Shown here one piece after another: positions 28,301 through 37,619 of a DNA stretch of 37,710 nucleotides. The stretch spans positions 3,950,745 to 3,988,454 of the forward strand of contig BFEA01000003.1 in NCBI GenBank assembly GCA_003427395.1, read 5' to 3'. The DNA comes from Chara braunii (lineage: Eukaryota; Streptophyta; Charophyceae; Charales; Characeae). The stretch's first letter is position 1. Each line of letters begins with the position of its first letter. The notes under the pieces are model-generated. The model did not search any database. It was not told the DNA's origin and saw only the letters and a program-made list of their open reading frames with translations. The position numbers and the translations under genes are program-made.

Positions 28301-28925
28301 GAACGAAATTGTTGCATAGTGGTGAAGCGAAAGAGAGAACTGTGAGGGAGGGAGAAAGAGAACAGAGACAGAGAGAGGTACAAAGAGAGAGGGGAAAAAG
28401 GAAACGATGAGTAAATAGAAAGGGAAAGAGACAACAGAAAAAGAGAGAGAAAGAGTACATCGAGAGAAAGAGAGAGAAAGGGGCGGCATATCATAAATAA
28501 AGTTGACAGAGAAAACTCCTTGTTGTGGATCTCTCTGAATTGCGAGTTGACTGTTGGAACTCACTGTAAGGTGAACTTGTGGAACCTCCTGCTGATTGCA
28601 AAAACTCGCTGTTGTGCAAATTCCTTGCATTACTATTTGATTACTGAAACTCGTTGATGATTGGAACTTGTCGTTTTATCAGTTCACTGTCGAAACTCTG
28701 GGTTGCACGAATTTGCAACACTATATGTTGACTGTTGAAACTCTTTGTCGTAGGAAGTCGCTAAATTAAAAAAAAAAATAAAAAAAAATAGGTAGCGTGG
28801 CAGTACGCCTTCAACCTCGACCGCTGCTGGTCGCTGAGGACATCGGAAGTGGGCGCTGCGAGTGACAGGCGTCGTGGCCCCTGGCCTCAACGAACAGTAG
28901 GTGCCCCTCTCCGGGTTTCCTCACA
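28178..28925 (+). repeat. Part of inner 3' LTR matching the 5' LTR
   Basis: Direct repeat of 9354-10103 with the same order: the end of the 83-bp array, GA-rich DNA, degenerate repeats with GTTGACTGTTG(G/A)AACTC, then GGTAGCGTGGC through CCTCACA. Differences are scattered substitutions and a few short indels. After 28925 the sequences part: the 5' copy enters the primer-binding site and this copy enters outer gag. Confidence 0.9.
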
Positions 28926-28929
28926 ATGT

Positions 28930-29338
28930 GAGAGAATATATGAAAGAGACCCTAGACGTGGCACTCTGTACCATGCGTAACACCCAGAACGATGGCCCTC
29001 GAGGGAACGACAGGCCACCGCCCGGTCCACCTGTCCCGCGATGGGGAGAACGACAAAACGGATGGTGAAACGAACCTGGAGGCCAAGGGGGCTGGAGGAA
29101 CGACCGGGAGATAGGGGGGAATCCTGGTCCCGATTGGGGGAATTCCCATTGGAAGGATGCTAGAGATGGAAGGTGGGGAGACGCCCCTCAAGCAAGGACT
29201 TCTGGGCCACGGTCAGAGATTAGGGCCCCACCACCGCAAACGTTGCCGCTGGCTCCTCCTGCGCCTGTAGCTGCTGCACCACAAGGGGGTCCACGTCCCA
29301 GCAACCCGCAAGCCCGAAGCGGGTGTGTCTATTGCAAT
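28930..29338 (+). pseudogene. gag: Outer gag, C-terminal part up to first half of zinc knuckle
   Basis: After the inner LTR a frame reads VREYMKETLDVALCTMRN, matching in position the VRQMTN region of the inner Gag. A Pro/Gly/Trp/Arg-rich linker follows, with one TGA near 29069, then a Pro/Ala-rich part and GCVYCN, the first half of a CCHC knuckle. The reading frame is then cut by the MITE-like insertion. The outer Gag core ends at 9353; about 345 bp equivalent to the inner Gag is missing between the two parts. Confidence 0.65.
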
Positions 29339-29860
29339 CAACAGAAAAATTATCGTGAGAAATGAAAGTCGAAAAAACATTCCATAAAAAAAAAATCCTT
29401 CATATTTATAAATTATCATTCCCATGTTTGTCAAATTCTAAAATTTTCAGTTTTATTTGATAAGTTTCCGTCTAAATATGAGCTTTCCATTCCAACTATA
29501 TTTATTTGTTCAAGATGGAATGAAAGTCTGGACGAGTTTATGAAATGTTTTAATTTAACTTTCATTCTACTACAACAAATATCTTCTAATTTAGATTGGA
29601 TTAATTTATTTATGACTGAAAATTCTTACTTAGAATGACAGTCCAATTAAAATATTTCATGAACTCATCCAGACTTTTATTCCATCTCTAGCATGCAGTT
29701 CAAATAAGAAGGGATACCCCATTATTGGAAGGAAAGTTTTCAAGTAAGACGAAAAATTTTAAAATTGGAATGACATTTTTTAAGATGGAATGAAAATTTG
29801 AAATTTAGAATGTAATTTTACTATAGAATGGATATTTAATTCTGGGAAATTTTTCTGTTG
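29339..29860. mobile_element. 522-bp MITE-like insertion in the zinc-knuckle codons
   Basis: The AT-rich insert is bounded by perfect 13-bp terminal inverted repeats, CAACAGAAAAATT (29339-29351) and AATTTTTCTGTTG (29848-29860), flanked by a direct AT (29337-29338 and 29861-29862). Internal arms at 29513-29556 and 29645-29687 are also inverted copies (GGAATGAAAGTCTGGACGAG against its complement with few changes). No coding frame. Without the insert and one AT, the flanks keep frame with a normal CCHC spacing, which shows the insertion point precisely. It is non-autonomous; the transposase family is not evident. Confidence 0.85.
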
Positions 29861-29862
29861 AT

Positions 29863-31260
29863 GAAGAAAGTCACATCAAAAGGAATTGTCTTTATCTTAC
29901 GGAGGCCTTAAGGTTAAGGGTGGTGAAGCTAAACGAGAACAAATGGGTTGTGTAGGGAGATAGTGGAGAGGCGGTCTCCTTCTACCCATCAATGAAGGTG
30001 AACGTGGACAAGAGGATGACCCTCAAGGAGGCTTGGCTAGGAAAGAAACTAGAAATAAGGAGCACCTCCAACACATCCCATATCCAAATGACGGAGTCAC
30101 CTGAGGGAGTATCCATTAGAGAACCCCAGGTGTCTAACATCAAGTTCGTAGAGACTCAGCCTGAAGAAGAGAGGCCTTGCCTAAGGGTGAGAACACAGGT
30201 TGGGGCCGAGACATCTAAAAGCCAAGAAAGCTTGACGAGAGATGCGGGTGAAAGGAGCGGTGACAACGACCAACCAATGGCCAACGCCAAGGTCGCTGAA
30301 GAAAAGAAGGAGGAACCCACTTCACCCAAATCGCCTAGGAAAAAGGGTCCTAAGAAGTTCGAAATGAAATGCACCTTGGATGAAATAGACACTGTAGGCC
30401 CCCTTAGGAGGACCCTGATGCAGCCTATGCAGTGCACGCTTTTGGAATACCTAGCCGCCAGCAAAAGCGTCAGGGAGGAGCTCCTAAGCATCACGAGGAA
30501 GGTAAGAGTCCCGCTCGCAGGGGGACCCACGGTGCGAGGGGATGGTCCGACCAAGGAAGAGGTACAGTCCTCCCACATTACTATGGAAGAACTGCCAGCA
30601 AATTTCTTCTCAGGTGAAGAAAACCAAAAATTCTATGTGTTAGGGAGCGGCCAGCTCCAGGCGGTGGTAAGTGGGAAGAAGATGAGGGCTCTAGTGGACA
30701 ATGGGTCCGAATCTACGGTGTGTAGGGACTCTGTCGCGAGGGAGCTAGGGTTGGAGATAGATCGAGGGGTGTCAATGTCAATGGTAGTGGCAGATAACAA
30801 GTTACAACCGGCGGAACGGGTGTGTCATAGCCCCGTGATAGAAGCCGCGGGCGTTGAGACCACAATCCCAATTTTTACAGTTAAAGAATGTTCCTCCGAG
30901 TTAATCCTCGGAAGAACCTGGCTGAGCGTGGTTCACACTACCAATGTTGACTTGCCGGATGAGAGCCGGACGCTCTCGATCCAAAGTCCGGATGGAATCC
31001 GAGTGGTCCTAAAGACCGTAGACGCGCAAGATGAACGCAACCGGACCAATATTCCTAGACACAAGGGGAACCAATCAAGGGTATGTCAGGTCTGTATAGA
31101 GGAGGCGCTCTCTACGGATAAGGAACCCCAGGGAGACCGATTGGAAATTGAGGACGTCGGAAGCAGGGTCATTATCAACGGTATAGGGTACGAGAAGGAG
31201 GACGGTGAGGAGGAGTTCGGTGGATGTGTGAGCATGTCTTTTTTGGAGGAATCCCCCTAG
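29863..31260 (+). pseudogene. pro: Outer gag end and protease frame
   Basis: The frame resumes with the second half of the CCHC knuckle (ESHIKRNC). It has TAG at about 29950 and then runs open from ATG 29992 to TAG 31258 (422 codons). Blocks: YPSMKVNVDKR (inner: FPSMKENVEAR), a Glu/Lys/Ser linker, KCTLDEIDTVGPLRR, LLEYLAASKSVREE, FYVLGSGQL, active site ALVDNGSEST (Asp at 30697), SSELILGRTWLS, SRTLSIQSPDG and the tail VGSRVIINGIGYEKE. It is a retropepsin with Asp-Asn-Gly at the active site. Gag and protease share one frame, and RT follows by a -1 shift. Confidence 0.8.
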
Positions 31261-31271
31261 TCGGCGGAATC
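31239..31271 (+). promoter_or_regulatory. Programmed -1 frameshift signal (outer element)
   Basis: The protease frame reads TCT TTT TTG, giving T TTT TTG at 31239-31245 in the right phase. It is followed by a possible imperfect stem (31249-31257 with 31263-31271, two mismatches). Protease stops 13 bases after the heptamer. The -1 frame FFGGIPLVGGIKKHKTMAER continues straight into RT. The inner element keeps the same arrangement in spite of large divergence. Confidence 0.8.
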
Positions 31272-33836
31272 AAGAAACATAAAACCATGGCGGAGAGAGT
31301 AAAATCAGCCGCGGTCAGCCGGGATAGAACGGGGGAAGCTACAATATCGGAGGAGGAGATAGTCGATATCATCCGGAAAAGGAAAGAGACTGAAGGACAA
31401 AGGATAACGGCCGATAGGTTGGCCAAGATGGATATAGGGGATGGGAACCTCACGGAGGAAGAGAAGGGATTCATAGCAATGACCCTAAGGGGTTGCGATA
31501 AGGTCATTTTCTTTGATGACTCGGAGAGAGGGAGAATCGACCCAAGGTATGCTAAGCTCACCTGGATCCACACGATCCCACACGTACCTTGGAAGGATAG
31601 GCCCCAGATGAAGTATGCTCAAAAGGAGAAGGAGGAGATAGTGGTTTTTATCAAGGAAAAGATCAGGACGTTCGTTGCGGAGCCTTGTGAGAGTGCTTAC
31701 TCCAATAAGTGGTTCTTTCTGAGAAAGGGGGGTAGCAACAAACTAAGGTGGATAAAGAACCTCCAAAAGACCAACGCGGTCACTATAAGGGACGTCGGAT
31801 CCATACCGGAGGCAGACCTACTTGAGGAAGGATCGGCAGGTCGCTCGATATACTCAAACTGCGATCTCTTCTCAGGGTATGACGAGATCCCCTTAGACTA
31901 TCGCGATAGGCATATGACAGTCATGCATACGCCTCTAGGGCTGGTCCAAATGATGGTGGTACCCATAGGGTGGACGAATGGCATGGCAGTGTTCCAAAGG
32001 GCTATGATTGCGGTCCTCAAGGAGTTCATACCTGAAAAGGTGGAAGTCTTCCTTGACGACTTCCCGATAAAAGGGCCGGTCGAACGGGATGAGACGGAGG
32101 TCTTTCTCGGGGTAAGAAGGTTCGTAGTAGACCATATGAGCGATGTCAGGGATGTCCTTGTGAAATTGGACGATGCTAACCTCACGGTGAGCGGAACCAA
32201 GAGCCGCTGGGGCGTGTCGTCCATCAAGATATTGGGGTTCATTTGTGACAAGGGTGGGCGGAGGCCCGACCCTGAGAAATTAGAGAAACTGATGACCTGG
32301 CCATCGCCACTCAAGTCCATAACGGAGGTCAGGCAGTTTCTAAGGGTAGTGGGCTACTTGAGAATCTTCATAAAAGGGTACGGTGAGAAAGCGGAACCTC
32401 TTAGCCGACTTCTTAGGAAGACGGAAGGATGGATTTGGGGAGAGGAACAAGCCTCGGCCATGGAAGCCTTGAAAGAGGAATTCCGCGAAGGGGGGCAGGT
32501 CCTAGGAGTTCCATTCTTCGAAGACGAGGAGGGTCGCCCATTTATAATTTCCACGGATGCGGGGCCTAACTCGGTAGGAGGCCTCCTGTCTCAAAAGGAC
32601 GGAGAAGGGAAGGAGAGGCCGTTGCGATTCGAGAGCAGGACCTTGAACCCCGCCGAACGGAGTTATAGCCAATTCAAGAAAGAAGTGTTGGGGGTGCTAG
32701 ATTGTCTAAAGGCTTTTCGCCATTATCTATACGGGCGACGATTTCTCCTAAGGGTGGATCCGACAGCATTGGCCGCGGTCCTTCAAAAGGATTTTTCGGT
32801 GACCGATCCGACCATCGCCCGCTGGATGATTCATATTAGGCTTTACGACTGCAGGGTCGAGAGGATATCGGGCTCCAAAAATCAGGTTGCGGACGGTTTG
32901 TCCCGGCTTCCCATTCGAGAGGGGGACCTACAGAGGCTTAAGGAGGAAGCGGTAACCATGACCAAAGAAGAGGTAATGAAAATAGCCGCTAACAGGGCGC
33001 AAATAGCGGTGAGCAGCCGGGAAGAGGAAGGGACTCTGAGGACCTTTCTCGCGAATCTCTATGACGGTAAGTACCGGGACATAGGGCTGTACTTAGCCGG
33101 TAGGGAAACAGGGACCGAAAGAATCCGGCAAGAGACGCTGGGGTATTGCATGCGAGGAGGCCATCTCTTCAAGAGGCCCACCAAGTTTGCAATACCCATG
33201 AGGGTACTGTGCGATCCGGAGGAAAGAAGGGCGGTCATAAAGGAACTCCACGACGGGGTCGTCGGAGGTCATAGGGGGGTGAAGGGTACGTTCGATAAGG
33301 TCCGTAGGCTTTATTGGTGGGACGGACAATACACGAAAGTAGAGAAATACTGTTCAACGTGTGAAGTTTGTCAGAAGAGGGCGATGGTTTGGTACAAAGA
33401 ACCCTTAGTTCCATCGCTTCCCACAGTTCCGAGTGAGAAGGTCCACGTAGACTTAGTAACCATGCCAAAAGTGGTCGGCGAACTTCAATATATAATCAAC
33501 GCCCGGGATGACCTTACCGGGTTCGTAGAAGCAAAGGTCATTAACCACCGCTTCCCACAGTTCCGGGTGGAGAGGGGTCACCAGACGCCTGTGGACGCTC
33601 TAGCAAAGTGGTGCAAAGGCCACGCGGAACAATGGTCGAGGTACTTGCAGTACGCGGTTTGGGCCGATAATATCACGGTCAAGTCTAGTACGGGGTACCG
33701 TCCTTAGACCCTTTGGTTCGGTAGGCACTGTCCCTTACCCATCGAGTTCCACATTGACACTTGGACGAGTGTCTCGTGGAAAACCAACATGTCTAGGGAT
33801 GAACTGTTGGAGGCACGGATACAAAAACCGGGGTAA
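31242..33836 (+). pseudogene. pol: Pol: RT, RNase H and internally deleted integrase (outer element)
   Basis: The frame is open to TAG 33705-33707, about 820 codons without a break, then readable on to TAA about 33836. RT: YSNKWFFLRKGGSNKLRWIK, SNCDLFSGYDEIPL, FLDD with Asp pair at 32055-32060. RNase H: FIISTDAG, RVDPTALA, NQVADGLSRL. Integrase zinc region: HDGVVGGHRG, then CSTCEVCQKR. The catalytic core starts (VHVDLVTMP) and reaches GFVEAKV. It then jumps to a segment equivalent to the part just before the catalytic Glu (VERGHQ, Glu at 33570). Roughly 50-55 residues including the second Asp are missing, so integrase is inactive. RT and RNase H look intact. Confidence 0.9.
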
Positions 33837-33839
33837 CCG

Positions 33840-34535
33840 CGGCCAGTGAGAACGTCGAGAGAGAGAGGGTGAAAGGAAAAGATAGGTGGGACAAAAATCT
33901 GCAGGTCCGAAAGGCGCCGATAGGGGTTAACAACCTAGTACTGATGTACGATTCGTCACTAGAAAAAACCTGGAGCCGGAAATTGGCGAACCGATGGATG
34001 GGGCCGTATAAGGTCGTAAAGGGACTTGATGGAGGGGCTTGCATGCTCGTGGAATTAGATGGGAGTAGGCTACGAAACCCTATCACAGGGGCTCGTCTCA
34101 AAATCTTTCGATCGAGAGGGACCCTTGGAGAAGAGTCGGGGCGGAAAGGAAAAGAAGTTATTGACACGGAGGTGAGCGTAACCCACGAAAAGGGGGAGAC
34201 CTCCAAACAAGGAGCCTCTTCTCGACCCCCAAAGAAAGGGTATAAGGTTCGAAAAACTGCCCTNCCACGAAAAGGGGGAGACCTCCAAACAAGGAGCCTC
34301 TTCTCGACCCCCAAAGAAAGGGTATAAGGTTCGAAAAACTGCCCTACCAAAGACCCCTACGAAGAAGAAACGACCGAGGGAGGATGACGGAGATACTGAC
34401 CGATTGAGGAAACACCGGTTGAACGAAAGGAGGAATGCGTCTAGGAAGGCCCTAAGACTCAAACGTGAGAGAGAGGAGAGAAAACGGAAGAGAGAGAGGC
34501 GCGATAAGAGGATGAGGAGACGCAGACAGGCGTAA
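33840..34535 (+). pseudogene. Integrase C-terminus with GPY motif and basic tail (outer element)
   Basis: In a new frame after a small deletion near 33830: RVKGKDRWDKNLQVRKAPIG, NNLVLMYDSSLEKTW, LANRWMGPYKVV (GPY/F-type module) and GARLKIFRSRG, matching the inner integrase end. A Lys/Arg-rich tail follows. The frame breaks at an 82-bp tandem duplication around the N at 34264. Past it, the basic tail (KKKRPRED, RKALRLKRE) continues in another frame to TAA 34533-34535, which overlaps the polypurine tract. Confidence 0.75.
34183..34345 (+). repeat. Exact 82-bp tandem duplication around an N
   Basis: The 81 bases at 34183-34263 are repeated at 34265-34345 with a single N between. The period of 82 shifts the reading frame, while either copy alone would keep the basic tail in frame. 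Identical copies meeting at an ambiguous base suggest an assembly join error, not biology. Confidence 0.85.
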
Positions 34536-34550
34536 AAAGGGAGAGGAGAG
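34534..34550 (+). other. Polypurine tract (outer element)
   Basis: Seventeen purines (AAAAAGGGAGAGGAGAG) sit immediately before TG at 34551, right after the basic tail's stop codon. This is the expected plus-strand primer site and marks the left edge of the 3' LTR. Confidence 0.8.
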
Positions 34551-34760
34551 TGATGTACCGTAGTTAGAAAAACGTGTTATGAGAAAGGTGATATGTCGGA
34601 GGGAAAATTGTACCATAATGTACCATAGTTAGAGAAATGGGTGTCGTGAAGGGCAATGAGTCGCAATCCCAAGAAGGTATTGTACCATAGACCGGTGTCG
34701 TAGGGTTGGAATGTGTCGTGGGTCATGGAAGGCGTCGTGACAAAACAGTGGGAAAGGGGC
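34551..34760 (+). repeat. Degenerate 62-65-bp repeats at start of U3
   Basis: A GTACC(G/A)TAG phrase, followed by TTAGA(A/G)AAA or a CGTGT/TGTCGT variant, starts near 34555, 34620 and 34682. Extra partial copies occur near 34609 and in the GTCGT-rich stretch up to 34740. Non-coding. Confidence 0.6.
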
Positions 34761-37139
34761 AGCATGATTTAACCAGGGAAATGGGATGAAACAGGAGAAA
34801 CATTTCGGGGGTAAACATTGGGCAAAGGGCAACGAGAGGGACTCGTCGGGGACAGCGAGAACTGGGGTGTGGGCTGGTTGTCGGGCGGCTGCCTACCAGC
34901 TGATGGTTTTTTTTCTTAAATATAGGAAACATTTTCTTTCTTTGCTGTTTTTTGCGTGGTTTTGACGTATGCATGCGTGTGAGTATGCTGTTTTTGGATG
35001 TCCTCGGGCTTCCGGGCCTTCATAACTAACCCTTCGATTGACCGAAGTGGTGTTCCGAATCTTGGTCGCAAGCGGGCTCGGACGGATCATGAAAGACGAG
35101 AGTTTTCGGAATTGGAAACTGAAAATGCGGGGCAGACGATGTACATCTGAATGGGCCTTGGACGGAACAAGAGCGGGCAGCCGGTGAAAGTCCAAAACTT
35201 CTGTCGTGTGCATGGTCTGCGGTGCCGGGAGATCGAATGGAACGTCACGATGGCCGACGCGATCCTGATGTTGAGGCCGCACCGGAAGGCGCCCACGGCC
35301 TCATGGTGCAAGTTAAAGGATCAGGAATAAAGAAACTAATGGCTTGCGAGGCGGGCTGGTCTACTATGAGCACAGATACTCCTCGCCGGGGGCACGAGCT
35401 GGGGTGTTCCGGGCCCAAGAAGGGGCGTTGACCGAGTTGGGACAGATCACCACCAAATCTGGGAGGGGAAAACTACGGCGGCCTGAGGCCGACCCCGTAT
35501 CTAGGCGGTCTGGAATGGCCAGGTGTAAGAACCGCACGGAGGAAAGTGGAAGTCAAAGGGGAGAGGGGGCTCAGGCAGACTCCATTTTTCATCAGGGCAG
35601 CCAAAAGGCTAGTGGCGACACCAGGGCCTGGCGACTATGCCACCGGCTTGGAGGCCGACCTTTTGCATACCATGAATATCCTGAATAGTGTCGTCCGACC
35701 TGCACCTTTACGAACGATGCTGCAGCAATCCGGAGCATGAATGCTGCACGAAGCCGGGAAGAATGGCTGACTAAGTAATCAAGCCAGTTGGGTACTCGCT
35801 TCAACGGCCGAAACTTGAAGGAGGTAGCGGATGAGGAAGAAGAGAAGAACGACCGATAGGCGAAGAAACGGCGGTTGGAGGAAAGGAACCGCTCACCGGT
35901 TGTCAACGGTGCTGAGAGCTGGTCGAAACCGAAGCCGAAAAACGGACAGGCTCGCGCCGTCCTTTGGATGAAATGGAGGTGAGGAAGGAGGGGTTTCCGA
36001 ACGAGTGGAGGCGCTTGATACGGGCAGTCAGAGGCCGTTCGTCTGAGGGACTCGCCGGATGAGGAGGCAAGAAACTGAGGGAGACCTCGTCTGATGACAA
36101 AAGCAGGAAGTTATGGCGCGTACTGGGACTTGTGGCGAAAGGCACGCCGAGAGAAGGACTCGTGGGACCGGATTAACGTGGTGGCGGGGGCTACGGCTCG
36201 CGAAGGGGCTAGCCACGAAGATTTTTCGGAGATGGTTGCAGGACCATCGCTGGATCAGGGGAGGGGCTTCAAAAGTGGGGGCCTTTGATCCGGATAACCA
36301 GCAGGGAAGAGGGCGGAACCCGAGATTTCGGCGTAACATGTGTAAATTGAAAAGAGGGAATCTGGTGCAACCGCGCGCAGAAGCCAGCTTGAGGATGACA
36401 GTCACGGCATAAGCGCATACGACCCACCGTGCGGGAGTTTGACTGGCTCATGGAAAGACCGACTGTATAACGAGGGAGTTCTGGGTCTGGTTGATGAGAG
36501 GAGAGGAGCCGGCGGAACAAGACGACCGGGTGGGGAGTCGAAGCGAACTGGATAAGAAAAACGGGGAGGGCGAGGATACATCGCTCAAGGACAAGAAGCG
36601 CTAAGGGAATGAGAGCGCTCACCAAGCGGTTCGGAATGAGGGCGCGGCGCGCGGTTCTTGATAACCATCGGGAAGAGAAAACTACTCTGCTAAGGAGCAA
36701 TGGCGGATTGCCTGACATCACCTCTCCAAGGGGCCCGCCTAGCTGGAGAAAAAAGGGGGGGAGCGGACTGCGAACCGTCGCACAGGAGGAAAGTGCACGG
36801 ATTTTTGCAGGAGATCTTGGGCGAGCGGGTCTTGAGCAAAGAGGGGGGGGTTTTCTCGTGGGCTGAGAACAGCGGCAGGAAAAATGGTTGAAGATGAGCG
36901 CCTCCGCGCTCGCTAGCCTCCGAGGAAACGAAGAAGGAACGACAAATGAAAGGAGTGAGAAGGGAAATATGAGGGAGAGAAGCCAGCGACTCGAGCGCGA
37001 AGAGGGATTGGATGGGTAAGAGAACGGAGGATCGAGGGAGAGACAGCGGGAAGACGAAAATTTCGCGAAAACCTCGAAATTCTCCCGCCCATACTAAAGC
37101 TATCACGACGCGGACAGCTAGAGTTGGCCGGGCCGAGAG

Positions 37140-37147
37140 TATATAAG
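37140..37147 (+). promoter_or_regulatory. TATA box of outer LTR
   Basis: TATATAAG in a GC-rich context, followed by purine-rich DNA, is a good plant-type TATA box. It would place the transcript start (U3/R border) at roughly 37170. The copy of this site in the 5' LTR, outside the window, would drive the element. Confidence 0.6.
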
Positions 37148-37189
37148 GGGAAAAGGAGAGAAGGGGGGGGGGTGCACGAAGAGCACGAT

Positions 37190-37619
37190 CGGGAGCACGA
37201 GAGATTCTATGTGCGCACAAGCGAAAGACGGTCTCGTACGGGGTAGTGCTCGGCGTCCAAGAGAAAAGGAGAGAGGAAGAGATAAAGAAAGGGAGTTCTG
37301 CGCTCGTGCGCTCGAAAGAGAGAGGAAGAGAGCCCTCCGTTCGTGAACTCGGGAGAGAGAGAAGGAAAGCCCCAAGCACGCGGGCTCGTTCGAAAGGGGG
37401 AGAGGGAGAAGTGCGCTCGCACGCTCGTTAGAGAGAGAGAGAGAGAGAGAGAGTGGGAAACAGAGTTTCTCGCTTGTGCGTTCGAGAGAGGGAGAAGGTG
37501 AACTCTGCGCTCGCATGCTCGTGAGAGAGAGAGAGAGAGAGGGAGGGAAAAGAGAGTTTTGCGCTCGTGCGCTCGAGAGAGGGAAAGAGAGTTCCGCGAG
37601 CTCAGAGCTCGTGCGCTCG

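Larger units (their letters stand above)
24950..28925 (+). repeat. 3' LTR of inner element (about 4 kb; left edge approximate)
   Basis: The right end (CCTCACA, 28925) is fixed by the match to the 5' copy. The left edge is set after the purine run GAGAGGAGG that follows the coding tail, at the first TG (24950). Only the last 748 bp have a partner at the 5' end, because the 5' LTR is truncated. Content: a GC-rich first 330 bp, an AT-rich block with 133-bp repeats, a GC-rich stretch (25800-27150) without supported genes, an 83-bp repeat array, GA-rich DNA and degenerate short repeats. Confidence 0.55.

Noticed and set aside
29339-29860. Spliceosomal intron in gag
   Set aside because: The exact edges are inverted repeats with AT flanks, not GT...AG, and the inner gag has no intron here.
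34900-36900. Host genes in 34.9-36.9 kb
   Set aside because: Open frames are short, overlap on both strands and share no similarity with each other or known families; position right after the polypurine tract makes this U3.
36690-37379. 229-residue open frame on the minus strand
   Set aside because: Lies opposite GA-rich U3/R DNA and is Ser/Leu/Pro/Arg low-complexity. Nothing conserved.
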